This document shows positions 8,989 through 19,217 of a DNA stretch of 64,000 nucleotides, in pieces (position 1 is the stretch's first letter; the number at the start of each line of letters is the position of its first letter). This stretch comes from Pedobacter schmidteae (GTDB lineage: Bacteria > Bacteroidota > Bacteroidia > Sphingobacteriales > Sphingobacteriaceae): positions 62,001 through 126,000 of the forward strand of contig NZ_LS999839.1 of assembly GCF_900564155.1 (NCBI RefSeq), written 5' to 3'. The translations under genes were made by a program, and so were the position numbers. The notes below the pieces were generated by a model. The model saw nothing but the letters and a program-made list of their open reading frames with translations, was not told the origin of the DNA and ran no database searches.

Positions 8989-11900
8989 TTAAAATGAGGT
9001 ATTTAAACCGAAAACGATGGTCCTTGCCCTTGGATAGGCAGAATAATCAAATCCAGGTGTCAGTGCAGAATTCCTTACTGATACTTCCGGATCCATTCCT
9101 GTGTAGTTAGTAAAGGTGTATAAGTTTTGTCCTGATGCTGAGATCCTCAAACTTTTAAGCTTCACCTTTTTCAGGAAATCAGCACCAAAATTATACCCCA
9201 ATGAAACCGTTTTGATGCGCAGGAAAGAACCATCTTCTATAACCCTTGAAGAATACACAGCCGGACCTTGTCCCTTAACACGATATAAAGTGTTACTTGG
9301 ATTTTCAGGAGTCCATCTATCCGCATAGCCCGCAAACTGGTTCAGGTTCTTTTTATCCAGCATATTACCTTCAAACAACATCCTGTTTGCATTATAAATA
9401 TCATTTCCGTACGACCATTGCAGAAATACACTCAGGTCAAAATTTTTATAGCTGAAGTTATTCGTTAAACCACCCACATGGATCGGTTGTCCGCGACCGA
9501 TTACTTTACGGTCTTTTGAATCTACAATCAGGTTACCGTCCTGATCTTTGTATTTAATATCACCCGGCTTAATACTATTTCTGGCGTTTCCGTTGTTCGG
9601 CACATTATCCTTTAAGGTATATACCCCCGGAGTTGTTTCGTTAAAATCACTGAATTGATATACACCATCAAATTCGTAGCCATAAAACTGGGCAATAGGC
9701 TGGCCTACACTGGCTATATATAAAGGTGTGGCATTATAGGAGTTCTCCCAACTGATAGACGTTGTTTTAAAAGATTGTCCGGCATTTAAAGCCATTACTT
9801 TTGAACGGTTAAAGCTGATGTTGAAGCTCGAACTCCATTTAAAATCCTTATTCTCGATATTCCTTGTATTTAAAGTGAACTCCAAACCTTCGTTTCTAAC
9901 TTTACCGATATTTTTAAAGGCGCTCTCATACCCGGTTGTATAAGGAAGATCCGCATTTAGCAATAGATCATAAGTACTTTTACGGTAAACATCGGCATTA
10001 ATTATAATCCTGTCTTTAAATAAGCTAAGGTCATAACCAATGTTTGCCTGTGCAGTACTTTCCCATCTCAAGTCAGGATTACCGTATGTTAAAGGAATTG
10101 CGCCAATGCTTACGGTATTGTTAAAGCCGTAAGATCCACCGATCGGGAATCCCAATACCGATAGGTAAGAGAAATCTCCAACCCTGTTGTTACCAGTTAC
10201 CCCATAACCACCTCTTAATTTGGCATCGCTCACAAAAGTTAAACCTTTCATAAATTCCTCATTGCTCATTCTCCAGGCTATTGATCCCGAAGGAAAATAA
10301 CTTGTCCGTTGCCCCGGCATAAATTTGGAAGAGCCGTCGGCTCTGAATGAAGCACTTAACAAATATTTAGATTTATAGTCGTAAGTCACCCTGCCTAAAA
10401 AAGACAGCAGCTTACTATTTGAGCTTTCTGCGGTCACCGGCAGTGGAGTACCCTGAGATAAACCGGCTAAACCAACTGATTCGTTAGGCAATTGTATCGC
10501 AGCCAGACCATATCTGGAGTATTTATCCTCTTGCATGGTTATACCAGCCACAACATTTAAGTTGTGAACTTTATTAAAGCGTTTGGCAAATGTCAGAATA
10601 TTCTCATTCAGCCAGCTTGTATTTTGTGTATAGATGATCGATCCGTTTACCTTATTCGTACTGCTTGGACCACCGTAGTAAGTCTGACTGTTGTAAAACA
10701 CATCATTTCTACGCAGGTTATTAGAAATACCACCTGATACTTTTAAAGTTAAATTTTTATTAAAGGAATATTGTACGTACGAATTCACCCTTAAATTGTT
10801 AGTTGTCGCATTTCTCAATTCATTATTGGACGACAATACCGGATTTATTCTATAGTCGTTTAGCCCATCGATATCCGGATCAAAAAGCTGATCCAGCAAG
10901 TTCCCTTCCGATCCCGTAACTGGTCTGTAACCCCATACACTATACAATAGATTATTCGTTGCCGAATTCGTTCCGGAAGTAGGGATAGTACCGCTTGCTT
11001 TGATGTTACTATAATCAATAGACGCAAAAACCTTTAATTTATCAGTCACCCTTTGAGTTAAGGACATTCTGCCTTGATAGCGTTTAAACCCGGAATTGAT
11101 AATTACCCCATCCTGTGAGTTTATAGAACCAGAAACCACATATTGCGTTTTGTCTGTTCCTCCGGTAAGTGATAAATTGTGCTCTGTTGATGGTGCAGTT
11201 CTATATACCTGATCCTGCCAGTTGATCCCTTTAACATCTTTATAGGAGTCTAAGGTTTTTCCGTCTTTGTAATAAAGCAGCGGCGTATTGATCGGATCTA
11301 TTTCTTCCTGTAGTCTTACAAATTCGTACGGACTCATCAGATCCATTCTTTTTGTATTTTGCTGAAAGCCTATGGTACCCGTATATGAAATAACAGGCGC
11401 TCCTACTTTCCCTCCTTTAGTAGTGATCAGGATTACACCATTAGCACCCCTTGCACCATAAATTGCCGTCGCCGATGCATCTTTAAGCACTTCTATGGAT
11501 TCAATATCCGCCGGGTTGATGGCGTTGTTATTAGAATTCTCGAGCGGGAAGCCGTCCACAACATACAAAGGTGAGTTATCTTGTGTAATGGAGTTTTGTC
11601 CACGTACAACAATATTGAAGGAGTTGCCTGGCTGCCCGTCGTTGGATGCCACCTGAACACCTGCAACGCGCCCCGCCAAAGCTTCATCAAATGATTTAAC
11701 AGGTGCCTTTTGCATATCCTTCATATTCACACTACCTACAGCCCCTGTTAAGTCTTTTTTAGCTACCGTACCATAGCCAATTACCACTACATCGCTCAAC
11801 ATTTTACTATCTTCAGCGAGTGTCAAATTGATTACCCCTTTGTTACCCACACTCATCTCCCGTGCCAGGTAACCAATATAACTAAAAACAAGTGTACTCT

Positions 11901-12105
11901 TTTCCTGCGAAGGTACTTTGATGGTATATCTTCCATCTTTATCTGTTGTAGCTCCGACTTTACTTCCCTTAACCTGAACACTTACACCGGCCAACGGAGT
12001 TCCATCACCCTGATCGGTCACCTTACCTTCTACCCTGCGGGTTTGCTGGGCAAATACAGTAAAGGTGCAGATCATACACATTACAAAAAGGTAAATCTTT
12101 CTCAT
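8989..12105 (-). CDS. SusC-like TonB-dependent outer-membrane transporter (chondroitin locus)
   Basis: A 1038-residue SusC/RagA-family porin that imports oligosaccharides using TonB energy. It has a signal peptide (about 1-19), a carboxypeptidase-D regulatory-like domain (about 22-105, beginning RRVEGKVTD), a plug domain with the SusC hallmark LYVVDGFP near 180 and ATAIYGARGANGVILITTKGG near 212-232, and then a 22-strand barrel to the terminal aromatic-rich strand ending NTSF. There is no STN domain, which agrees with control by the hybrid two-component system instead of an ECF sigma factor. It pairs with the SusD 17 bases downstream. The 395-base gap upstream suggests a promoter of its own. 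Confidence 0.94.
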   Translation of the reverse strand: MRKIYLFVMCMICTFTVFAQQTRRVEGKVTDQGDGTPLAGVSVQVKGSKVGATTDKDGRYTIKVPSQEKSTLVFSYIGYLAREMSVGNKGVINLTLAEDSKMLSDVVVIGYGTVAKKDLTGAVGSVNMKDMQKAPVKSFDEALAGRVAGVQVASNDGQPGNSFNIVVRGQNSITQDNSPLYVVDGFPLENSNNNAINPADIESIEVLKDASATAIYGARGANGVILITTKGGKVGAPVISYTGTIGFQQNTKRMDLMSPYEFVRLQEEIDPINTPLLYYKDGKTLDSYKDVKGINWQDQVYRTAPSTEHNLSLTGGTDKTQYVVSGSINSQDGVIINSGFKRYQGRMSLTQRVTDKLKVFASIDYSNIKASGTIPTSGTNSATNNLLYSVWGYRPVTGSEGNLLDQLFDPDIDGLNDYRINPVLSSNNELRNATTNNLRVNSYVQYSFNKNLTLKVSGGISNNLRRNDVFYNSQTYYGGPSSTNKVNGSIIYTQNTSWLNENILTFAKRFNKVHNLNVVAGITMQEDKYSRYGLAAIQLPNESVGLAGLSQGTPLPVTAESSNSKLLSFLGRVTYDYKSKYLLSASFRADGSSKFMPGQRTSYFPSGSIAWRMSNEEFMKGLTFVSDAKLRGGYGVTGNNRVGDFSYLSVLGFPIGGSYGFNNTVSIGAIPLTYGNPDLRWESTAQANIGYDLSLFKDRIIINADVYRKSTYDLLLNADLPYTTGYESAFKNIGKVRNEGLEFTLNTRNIENKDFKWSSSFNISFNRSKVMALNAGQSFKTTSISWENSYNATPLYIASVGQPIAQFYGYEFDGVYQFSDFNETTPGVYTLKDNVPNNGNARNSIKPGDIKYKDQDGNLIVDSKDRKVIGRGQPIHVGGLTNNFSYKNFDLSVFLQWSYGNDIYNANRMLFEGNMLDKKNLNQFAGYADRWTPENPSNTLYRVKGQGPAVYSSRVIEDGSFLRIKTVSLGYNFGADFLKKVKLKSLRISASGQNLYTFTNYTGMDPEVSVRNSALTPGFDYSAYPRARTIVFGLNTSF

Positions 12106-12500
12106 ACATTAAAAAGTTTAAATTTGGTTTCTCGTAATAATCCCCTGATTACTATAACCAAAATTGCGCACCAAGCTGACAAAAAAAGGGGTACTAATTA
12201 ATTTATATAAGGGTAATAATTAGTTCATATCATCATAAAACGCTATACAGCGATACATTTCCAAATACAGCTACCGTAATTATGATATACTTTACTGTCG
12301 AAGCCGAATAAGGCCCTACCTTCCCTTGTAGTGTGGTGTATACATCAAAGGACTCTCATTCGGGTATCAAAGGAGTATCATAGGCCTCTCGTTCGACAGT
12401 CCAGGCCTAGCCAACTCCTTTACTACCCTAGCCTGGCCCTAGCTTTGTATACGGCAATCTGCACCGATGGCTTCAGTCTAAAGCCAATTTCATCGATGGA
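12106..12500. other. 395-base gap between AC lyase and susC
   Basis: The largest non-coding gap in the window. From the AC-lyase side on the minus strand it holds a weak hairpin (GGCTT 469-473 / AAGCC 481-485, offsets from 12000) without a T tract, then the 11-bp phased array (12335-12444), then an AT-rich stretch leading to the susC start. It very likely contains a susC promoter, and it is long enough for a structured 5' leader. No exact TAnnTTTG promoter element was found near susC. Confidence 0.6.
12335..12444. repeat. Phased array of ten degenerate 11-bp units
   Basis: Counting from 12335, ten consecutive 11-base units can be read with no change of register. Units 2-5 are clearest on the plus strand: CAAAGGACTCT, CATTCGGGTAT, CAAAGGAGTAT and CATAGGCCTCT, approximating CAWAGGRSTMT. 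Most units start with C, and the later units (from 12401) shift to a CTAGCC/CCTAG-rich variant. The period is close to one helical turn, so every unit would face the same side of the DNA. It lies 230-340 bases upstream of susC. Function unknown; a protein-binding array or leader element is possible. Confidence 0.65.
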
Positions 12501-14606
12501 TCATTTTATCTCAACACTGGCGCCAGCCAATTCATCCTGCGGAAAAAATACCGTATGGCTTACTTCCTTACCTGTTTTCAAATCTTTAATACTCAGCGTT
12601 GCCATTTTTTCTTTCTGGAAGGGATCAGCAATGGAAATAAGCTGCCGGCCATTTACATTTTTAATTAACAGCATACAAGCCTTGTCAGTCTTTACTTCAA
12701 ATGAACCCAGAACAATACTTCCAGGCAGATAAAATACCGCCTGCAGCATATCCAATGACGGGTGATAAACGGACTGGATGTCCGCAGTGTTAGCGAGTAT
12801 CTGTATGGCAGAAGCCTTGGATTTCTTGATATCTGCTGCAGCTTTAACCCCCGGTAAAACAACATAAGCGTACTTTCCGGCTAAAGGTTTAATACCGTGA
12901 TTGATCCATAGTTTAAACACATCGCCCGAAATTTCATCTTTTGGATGCGCATTGTTGATCTGGTACCAATTTCCTTTTTGCTGCTGAGTACTCAAACTTA
13001 CATCGGCTCCTTGCGGGAAATAATAACCCACTCCGTCATGAAGGAACCAGCTTTGTCCCGGTTCTTTAAACTCCAGTGTTTTACCCCTTCCAATTTTTCC
13101 CGAATTTGCAGCACTCCACACGCTCCCATTTAACCAACATTGATTAACGGTTGTCGTAATATTTTCTGCTGTATTGCTTTTAATCCCTGCACCCAGACAT
13201 ACAATCTCGTTATCAAAAAAGAACCACGATTTTTTTGCTTCAAGGCTATCAAAATTTAAAGCATAAGCACTGGCACCATATACGCCATCAGATACCCCAC
13301 CGGCAAAAGCATTGCTTCCATCCTCACCCCAGAATTTAGTCAACGGGCGATCCACCACATAATCCCTGCTGGTTACACCAGGTATTTTATCCCACTCCCA
13401 AACGGGCATAATGTTATAATACTCCGGACCGCGCAACTGTATATTGGTTGCCCCGTCTGAAAGATATCTACCCAGCAAATTCTCTTTATTGCCCGCCTCA
13501 CTTCTCTTGGTACGGCTACTTACCATACGTACATTAAAAGAATAACCAGGACGTAAATGCTGTACATAGTCGCCCGTCCAGTATTGCTTATGATAAGGCG
13601 TCACTTTGTAGTCAGGGGTTTCCGAACTATCCGTTCTCGCAACCGCGGCACTCCAATCTTCTGTATTTTTAAGATCAATCATTTTGGCGATCAACAAACG
13701 TCCTTTCTCCCCTTTTTTTCTTAAAATATCAGGTCTGCTTATCCCACGTCCTTCCACATTAAAATCCATGTAACTTCCGCGAATGGCTTTCAGATAACTA
13801 TCCCGGTAGTATTTTGAGAATATGGCCAGCTTTTCCTGACTCATAGCGTAAGGTGTATCCCGTACATAATTAGCCATTTTTAAAACACCGGTAATAAATA
13901 CGGCCCCATAACTGGAAATTTGCAATTGAGGACCGTGTTGCAGATAAGCATAATCATATTGCAACCCTTCTTTACGATAAACCAACATTACGGGATAAAA
14001 AAGTTCCCGAACAGCTTTACCCAGTAATTCTTCATCATTGGTCAACAGCGCACGATAGAAATAATGTAAAGCAATATCTGTTTTGTTAGCTCCGGCCTGT
14101 TTTTCCACATTCCCCCGTTTCATTCTTTCTATCAGCTTTGCCTCAAGTGCTCCATCTAATTTCTTCTGCCCATAACGCATCATGATCAACATTTCTCCTA
14201 AAGCCTGAGGCGTAGCAATTTCATTATGCCACCAGTTGCTACTCTTAGGATCGGACTGATACCAAAATTCAAATGCCCTGGTTATACCGGCAAATAGCTT
14301 CTCGTCATTATAATAGCGACTATCCTTTTCAATATAGGCCTGTATCAGCTGTTGTATTTTTAACAGGTGGTCGGCAGGCTCCCAATTGTTAATGGTAGCG
14401 GCGGTATAGGGTATACCTTTCCAGCTGCCATCCGGTTGTAAGGTCGAAAGGTTCTTTTCTACTGCCTTATCAATAAATTTAAGTGGCTTTTTAAGATCCA
14501 TCAGGATCCTTGCCATAATAATATCATTTACGCCGGCTTGTGCCACCACCTGCTGCGCAGTAAACACGGATAAAAACAGGAGACAAATTAAGGTTAGCTT
14601 CTTCAT
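12501..14606 (-). CDS. cslA: Chondroitin AC lyase, PL8
   Basis: A 701-residue secreted lyase that depolymerises chondroitin 4- and 6-sulfates, and usually hyaluronan, at glucuronate. It matches from memory the whole of P. heparinus chondroitinase AC (700 residues), with long identical blocks such as HNEIATPQALGEML and YFYRALLT. The catalytic set is intact with a shift of one residue: Asn174, His224, Tyr233, Arg287, Arg291 and Glu370 correspond to Asn175, His225, Tyr234, Arg288, Arg292 and Glu371. The fold is an alpha/alpha toroid (to about 360) followed by beta-sandwich domains. The signal peptide ends VVAQ (about 23). It lies 37 bases after the sulfatase and 395 before susC. Confidence 0.95.
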   Translation of the reverse strand: MKKLTLICLLFLSVFTAQQVVAQAGVNDIIMARILMDLKKPLKFIDKAVEKNLSTLQPDGSWKGIPYTAATINNWEPADHLLKIQQLIQAYIEKDSRYYNDEKLFAGITRAFEFWYQSDPKSSNWWHNEIATPQALGEMLIMMRYGQKKLDGALEAKLIERMKRGNVEKQAGANKTDIALHYFYRALLTNDEELLGKAVRELFYPVMLVYRKEGLQYDYAYLQHGPQLQISSYGAVFITGVLKMANYVRDTPYAMSQEKLAIFSKYYRDSYLKAIRGSYMDFNVEGRGISRPDILRKKGEKGRLLIAKMIDLKNTEDWSAAVARTDSSETPDYKVTPYHKQYWTGDYVQHLRPGYSFNVRMVSSRTKRSEAGNKENLLGRYLSDGATNIQLRGPEYYNIMPVWEWDKIPGVTSRDYVVDRPLTKFWGEDGSNAFAGGVSDGVYGASAYALNFDSLEAKKSWFFFDNEIVCLGAGIKSNTAENITTTVNQCWLNGSVWSAANSGKIGRGKTLEFKEPGQSWFLHDGVGYYFPQGADVSLSTQQQKGNWYQINNAHPKDEISGDVFKLWINHGIKPLAGKYAYVVLPGVKAAADIKKSKASAIQILANTADIQSVYHPSLDMLQAVFYLPGSIVLGSFEVKTDKACMLLIKNVNGRQLISIADPFQKEKMATLSIKDLKTGKEVSHTVFFPQDELAGASVEIK

Positions 14607-14643
14607 TCTTCAGGTTAAATATATAGGTTCAATTTGGTTCTTT

Positions 14644-16062
14644 TTAAGGATACATCTTTTCCATTTCACGGCCCGTAGTTTCCATGCGGTGTTTCATAAT
14701 CTGGTTCTGATCGCCATATGGACTGGTCCAATGTGGCGTATCCAGCCCCTTTTCCCATTCGGCTAGTTTGGCCAGCATTTCCCTGGTCTTAGCAGGATAT
14801 TTAGCAGACAAGTTTGTAGTCTCCGAGAGGTCTTTGCTCAAGTCAAACAGCAATACATTTTGCACCTGTGCACTTTCCTTTACCCTAATCAGTTTCCAGT
14901 TGCCTTCCCGCATTGCAGCCGCAACGCCCCTTCTCCAAAACAAAGCCTCATGTGGACTTTTTTTAGCCACCCCATTTACATAAGGCAACAGATTTACACC
15001 GTCCAGTTTTTTTATGCCTTTTTGTTTGCCGTTTCCGGCAGCAACTGCTGTTGGCAGGATATCAAGTGAGCTGATGGGTTGGCTATTTACACGTCCGGCC
15101 GGGATATGCCCGGGCCATTGCATCATCATCGCCACGCGGATTCCGCCCTCCCATTTAGATCCTTTCATCCCTCTTAAAGGTCCATTATCAGATGAATTGG
15201 TAGTGGCCCCACCATTATCATTGACAAAAATGATCAGCGTGTTTTTATCCAAATGGTATTGTTTGAGTGTAGCCATCACCTTTCCCACGCCATCATCCAA
15301 TGAGGTCATCATTGCCGCATACGCCCGCCGCCCGGTATCAGCAATATTTGCATAACGCTCCATCAGGTTTTTCTTCGCATTCATGGGCGTATGCACCGCA
15401 TTATAAGAGAGGTACATAAAAAACGGGCGATCTTTATTCTCTCCTATAAAAGCACTTGCCCTATCGGTCAGCATATCAGTCAGGTAGGTAATTTGTGTTT
15501 CAGGAACAATCTCCCTGTTGTTGTACAAGGCATTTTCCCGGGCTCTCTTTCCTTTGTAAGCAAAGAAGTCCCTATGTCCACCGGTAAATCCGTAAAACTC
15601 ATCAAAGCCCCTATTTAAAGGAAAATGTTTTAGTTCTTCCCCCTGGTGCCATTTGCCTATTGCAATTGTTTTATAGCCGTTGGCCTGCATTTCATTTCCT
15701 ATGGTTTGTTCAGACGGATCCATCCCTACGTCGGCCAGTGTATAACCTGCCGATACCAGCTTAGAAGTGTTGTGCTCAAAACCGAAACGCTGCTGGTAAC
15801 GACCGGTCAAAATTCCGGCCCTTGAAGGCGCACAGACCGAAGCCGATACGTATGCATCCGTAAACCGAGTGCCCTTTTTGGCAATGGCATCAATATTGGG
15901 TGTAGGAATCTGCTTACCTCCATAACAGCCAAAATCTGCATATCCGGCATCATCGCTAATAATCACAATTACATTGGGTTTGGTTACCGGTTTTACCTGC
16001 GCAATTGAATTTGTTGCCAAAAGCGCCATCAACACAGTGCCTATCATTTTTATTCTTTTCAT
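14644..16062 (-). CDS. Type I sulfatase, probably acting on chondroitin/dermatan sulfate
   Basis: A 472-residue arylsulfatase-family (S1) enzyme that hydrolyses sulfate esters. Cys77 in the motif C-A-P-S-R is the residue converted to formylglycine. Asp37-Asp38 (IISDDAGY), the GKWH block and NDNGG form the usual metal and sulfate site. A signal peptide (about 1-21) predicts export. Its ATG overlaps the stop of the ABC-lyase gene by four bases (ATGA at 16059-16062), so the two are translationally coupled. Context points to GalNAc-4-sulfate, GalNAc-6-sulfate or uronate-2-sulfate as target; sequence alone does not decide. The sulfatase-maturing radical-SAM enzyme is not in this window. Confidence 0.92.
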   Translation of the reverse strand: MKRIKMIGTVLMALLATNSIAQVKPVTKPNVIVIISDDAGYADFGCYGGKQIPTPNIDAIAKKGTRFTDAYVSASVCAPSRAGILTGRYQQRFGFEHNTSKLVSAGYTLADVGMDPSEQTIGNEMQANGYKTIAIGKWHQGEELKHFPLNRGFDEFYGFTGGHRDFFAYKGKRARENALYNNREIVPETQITYLTDMLTDRASAFIGENKDRPFFMYLSYNAVHTPMNAKKNLMERYANIADTGRRAYAAMMTSLDDGVGKVMATLKQYHLDKNTLIIFVNDNGGATTNSSDNGPLRGMKGSKWEGGIRVAMMMQWPGHIPAGRVNSQPISSLDILPTAVAAGNGKQKGIKKLDGVNLLPYVNGVAKKSPHEALFWRRGVAAAMREGNWKLIRVKESAQVQNVLLFDLSKDLSETTNLSAKYPAKTREMLAKLAEWEKGLDTPHWTSPYGDQNQIMKHRMETTGREMEKMYP

Positions 16063-19000
16063 TTTACGTTTTCTTTGTAGTTAGATTTTACCAGTTCGAC
16101 AGCCGAGGTCAGGCCATCTTTACAATTGATGTGAACCAGTGTATTTCCATCAGCCTGCAGTACTGCCTTAATGCCTACATCATCAACATTCGCTTCCCAT
16201 GCTCCTTTAATCAACAATTTTATCACTGAAGGCTTTGAAGGCGACCGGTACCAGTTGCGGGAATAAATACTTACTTCTTGTCTTTTACCTGAAGCATCCA
16301 CCGGGCTGTCGTCAGGTCCCTCGTAAAATGCCAGATCAGGATCGGTAACCGACATGCTTAAGCGTATACCCTCCTTACGATACATCAGCAGGCAGGGCCT
16401 GTTGTTACTCATCAGTAATGAATCATCAAGCGATTTATTGCTATTAAAAATAGCCATTGCAGTGAGCTGTTGCGGGGCATACCATACAGTATGCGCCACG
16501 CTGTCCTTACGCAGTACCTTATATATTGGCTGCTTGCTTTGCATCAGCGCAGCCAGCTTGTCCATTGTCCGTTGGTCTGTTTTAATCAGCATACCATATT
16601 CGTAATCTGCATTAACAGGAGCATTTCCATGTTCAAAGGTTAATTTAGTGAAATTACCACTGGTTTCCCGGCTATCCTTTTGATCGCGCGACAATTGCCT
16701 TGTTTTAGTTAACAAAGCACCTTTGGCATTTGGCAGGTAGTAACCAATCTTTCTGTTGTCAATCACGGTCAGCGCCTGACCAGCCAGTCCTTCTTCTTTA
16801 TATGGAAAGGCGGTTATGGCTTTCCCATTTATGATAACCGTATCAGGAGTATGCTTCAGATAATTTTGAAAAAGTGTAGTTTGTGTAACATAGTCAGACA
16901 TAGTATTTCGGATACCAGAACCCAGGCATACGACCAGACTATCAAACATAAACCATGATTTTGTAGCCCTCAAACTTCCCATGTCATATTTATCGTGACC
17001 ATGCAGCTTCATGGCAAACATCCCCTGTTTTTTAAAAGTAGTTCCACCTGCAAAGGGCTCATCAGAAATCAACATTTCTTCAATACCGCTAAAGTCATCC
17101 GCATTGATAATGTTAGCGCGAAGTTTGGCTATTGGCAAATGTACGGTAGTTGTACCGGGAATATTGTTCCAATCCCATCCTTCATCTTTAAAATTGCTCC
17201 CATCGTCAGCTTTAGTTTCTGGAAAAAGTATCTCCAGCTGACCATATGCTACATAGCGTCCAAATACATTGGCTCCGGGATAGGACTCATTGCTAATGAA
17301 ATAACGATTGTGTCCCCTTAATGTCAACAGCCAATCCTGCCTCCGGTGCATGTCAAATAAACCATAATTCAGATTCCAATGCCCTGCTGCATAAGTGGCA
17401 GGATTAATCTTTGCTTGCTTAAAAGCGACAGTCCATCTGTCGTTCTTTTCCCCTTCTTTCAGCTTTAAATAAATTGCAGCCATCAAGGTATCCGTCGCTG
17501 ACTTCCCATCTGCCGTGCCGGCAAGAGCCATATAAGCATAAGGTAGGTCGGCAATGCGCCAGTTACCCGTTGGGTGTCGCCCTGCTACACTAACCGGCCA
17601 CTTAAACGGATGGGTATAATAATGCATCATCAGTAAACTGTTTCTTAAACTTTCATGTGCCTGCTGATCCATCCTGAAACTTGTACCACTTAGCACAAAA
17701 GCTATGGGAGCAATTCCTATGTATCCGCCAATCCCATAGGCAGGATACAGATTTCCATGATGAAACACAGCTCCATCGGGCTTAAAAGCTCCTTCAATGG
17801 TATGATCAGGTTTCACATTTTCCGACAGCCAATTTGAAAAACTATGCAGGTAGCGTAACTTTTCGGGCGAATCGTCCATGATTAAAATACTGGAAAGCAT
17901 CCCTCCCAACAGTGTATTAAATACATCTATATTGGACGATGGCAACGGCCTTTGCAAAGTCCGGCCCAAACCACTAAACCAACTCATACTTTTAAAAGTA
18001 CGTTCCAGCCTGTCTTCTTTTTCAATCACGGCTTTCATCAGCAAACATGCCGGATAATACCCTTCCAGGTTATAACCATGGTGGTGCAAAGCGCCCATTC
18101 CGCTGCCATAGGCCCAGCCCTGATCTTCCAGATGATCCAGCAGATCTATAAAAATGGTCCCCAGTCGCTTTTTTTCTGTTTCATTTCCGGCCAAATGAAA
18201 TGCCTGGGCCACCTGCAACATCAATTGAGTATATCTTTTGATTCCGGATAAACGGTTCATTTCTTTTACATTTTCAGCTGGCGATAAAGAAACCAGTTCT
18301 ATATCATTCATGGAGTATACCGGCCTGCCACTAATTTCAGCACCTTCCCGATGTATGTTCCAATAAGCAAAGTCCTTTTCTATCTCCGCTAACTCATTTG
18401 CTTTCAACCTGCGCTTATCAGGCAAAATCATTTCAATATACCGCTTGCTGATCTGTGCCAGCTCAAACTGCTCTTTTTCGGTTACCTTTTTAGCAAGCGA
18501 TAAATAATGAGGGGTACGACTGAAATTATACAATGCGGTCCAATGTGCATTCGCGGCCTTATCAGCATCAGGATTAATAAAAGGCAATTGTTCATCGCGC
18601 ACTGGCGAACGAGGATTGATAGTTGTGGTATACATCAACTGGTCTAAAAAAATAGTCCCCTTTTTTAAACCTTCCGGCGCTACAATTTGCATACCGTCCA
18701 TTCCGGGTACGGGCTTACCCTGCATATCTCTGTGGTACATGACCCAGGCGGTACGCCAACCTCTAAAATTAAGCTTAAACCCAAAACTGCAAGCTACTTT
18801 AGCTCCTTTCTGAAACTGAAACAGCAAATGCTCATTTGCCGGTGTTTCATTGTATACCCAAACTACAAAAGTACTTCTTGGGTTAGATGCAACGGTTTCA
18901 AAGGCCTTATCATGCATACCTAAACGGCTCTTATTTCCGCTTGTCCAGTCCCATCTTACGGAGGCTCTACCCAGTTTAAAGTGCTTTTTACTAAGCGTCA

Positions 19001-19124
19001 ATTTCCCATCAACAGCCTCCCAGTTTTTGGGAAGTTCATTTTCGCAAATATCTGCCTGCATTTGTGCCCTGCTATTTATAGCTACGCTAAAAACCAATAC
19101 AAAAATATACAGCAAACGGTTCAT
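16059..19124 (-). CDS. Chondroitin sulfate ABC lyase-like, PL8
   Basis: A broad-specificity chondroitin/dermatan lyase of 1021 residues from the chosen start, the same length as I recall for the Proteus vulgaris ABC lyase I precursor. The order is signal peptide (ending NSRAQ), an N-terminal galactose-binding-like lyase domain (about 25-180), an alpha/alpha toroid (about 220-590) and a beta-sandwich region. His456 and Tyr463 in FHHGNLYPAYG, Arg516 in AGRHPTGNWR and Glu613 in NESYPGANVFGRY fit the His/Tyr/Arg/Glu catalytic set. An in-frame ATG at 19157 adds 11 charged residues before the signal peptide, so 19124 is preferred. First enzyme gene after the hybrid regulator and coupled to the sulfatase. 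Confidence 0.92.
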   Translation of the reverse strand: MNRLLYIFVLVFSVAINSRAQMQADICENELPKNWEAVDGKLTLSKKHFKLGRASVRWDWTSGNKSRLGMHDKAFETVASNPRSTFVVWVYNETPANEHLLFQFQKGAKVACSFGFKLNFRGWRTAWVMYHRDMQGKPVPGMDGMQIVAPEGLKKGTIFLDQLMYTTTINPRSPVRDEQLPFINPDADKAANAHWTALYNFSRTPHYLSLAKKVTEKEQFELAQISKRYIEMILPDKRRLKANELAEIEKDFAYWNIHREGAEISGRPVYSMNDIELVSLSPAENVKEMNRLSGIKRYTQLMLQVAQAFHLAGNETEKKRLGTIFIDLLDHLEDQGWAYGSGMGALHHHGYNLEGYYPACLLMKAVIEKEDRLERTFKSMSWFSGLGRTLQRPLPSSNIDVFNTLLGGMLSSILIMDDSPEKLRYLHSFSNWLSENVKPDHTIEGAFKPDGAVFHHGNLYPAYGIGGYIGIAPIAFVLSGTSFRMDQQAHESLRNSLLMMHYYTHPFKWPVSVAGRHPTGNWRIADLPYAYMALAGTADGKSATDTLMAAIYLKLKEGEKNDRWTVAFKQAKINPATYAAGHWNLNYGLFDMHRRQDWLLTLRGHNRYFISNESYPGANVFGRYVAYGQLEILFPETKADDGSNFKDEGWDWNNIPGTTTVHLPIAKLRANIINADDFSGIEEMLISDEPFAGGTTFKKQGMFAMKLHGHDKYDMGSLRATKSWFMFDSLVVCLGSGIRNTMSDYVTQTTLFQNYLKHTPDTVIINGKAITAFPYKEEGLAGQALTVIDNRKIGYYLPNAKGALLTKTRQLSRDQKDSRETSGNFTKLTFEHGNAPVNADYEYGMLIKTDQRTMDKLAALMQSKQPIYKVLRKDSVAHTVWYAPQQLTAMAIFNSNKSLDDSLLMSNNRPCLLMYRKEGIRLSMSVTDPDLAFYEGPDDSPVDASGKRQEVSIYSRNWYRSPSKPSVIKLLIKGAWEANVDDVGIKAVLQADGNTLVHINCKDGLTSAVELVKSNYKENVK

Positions 19125-19217
19125 ACCTGATCTTTTCCTGAAAATTCGTTCATACAAGATTCAAATATTCAATTTTATCGGCCCAAAAAGGTCGACAAAT
19201 CAGTTCAAAAGGGGGGA

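Noticed and set aside
12331..12732. Plus-strand open frame of 133 codons across the 11-bp array
   Set aside because: It overlaps the 3' end of the AC lyase on the other strand, has no recognisable domain, and most of its upstream part is the repeat array.
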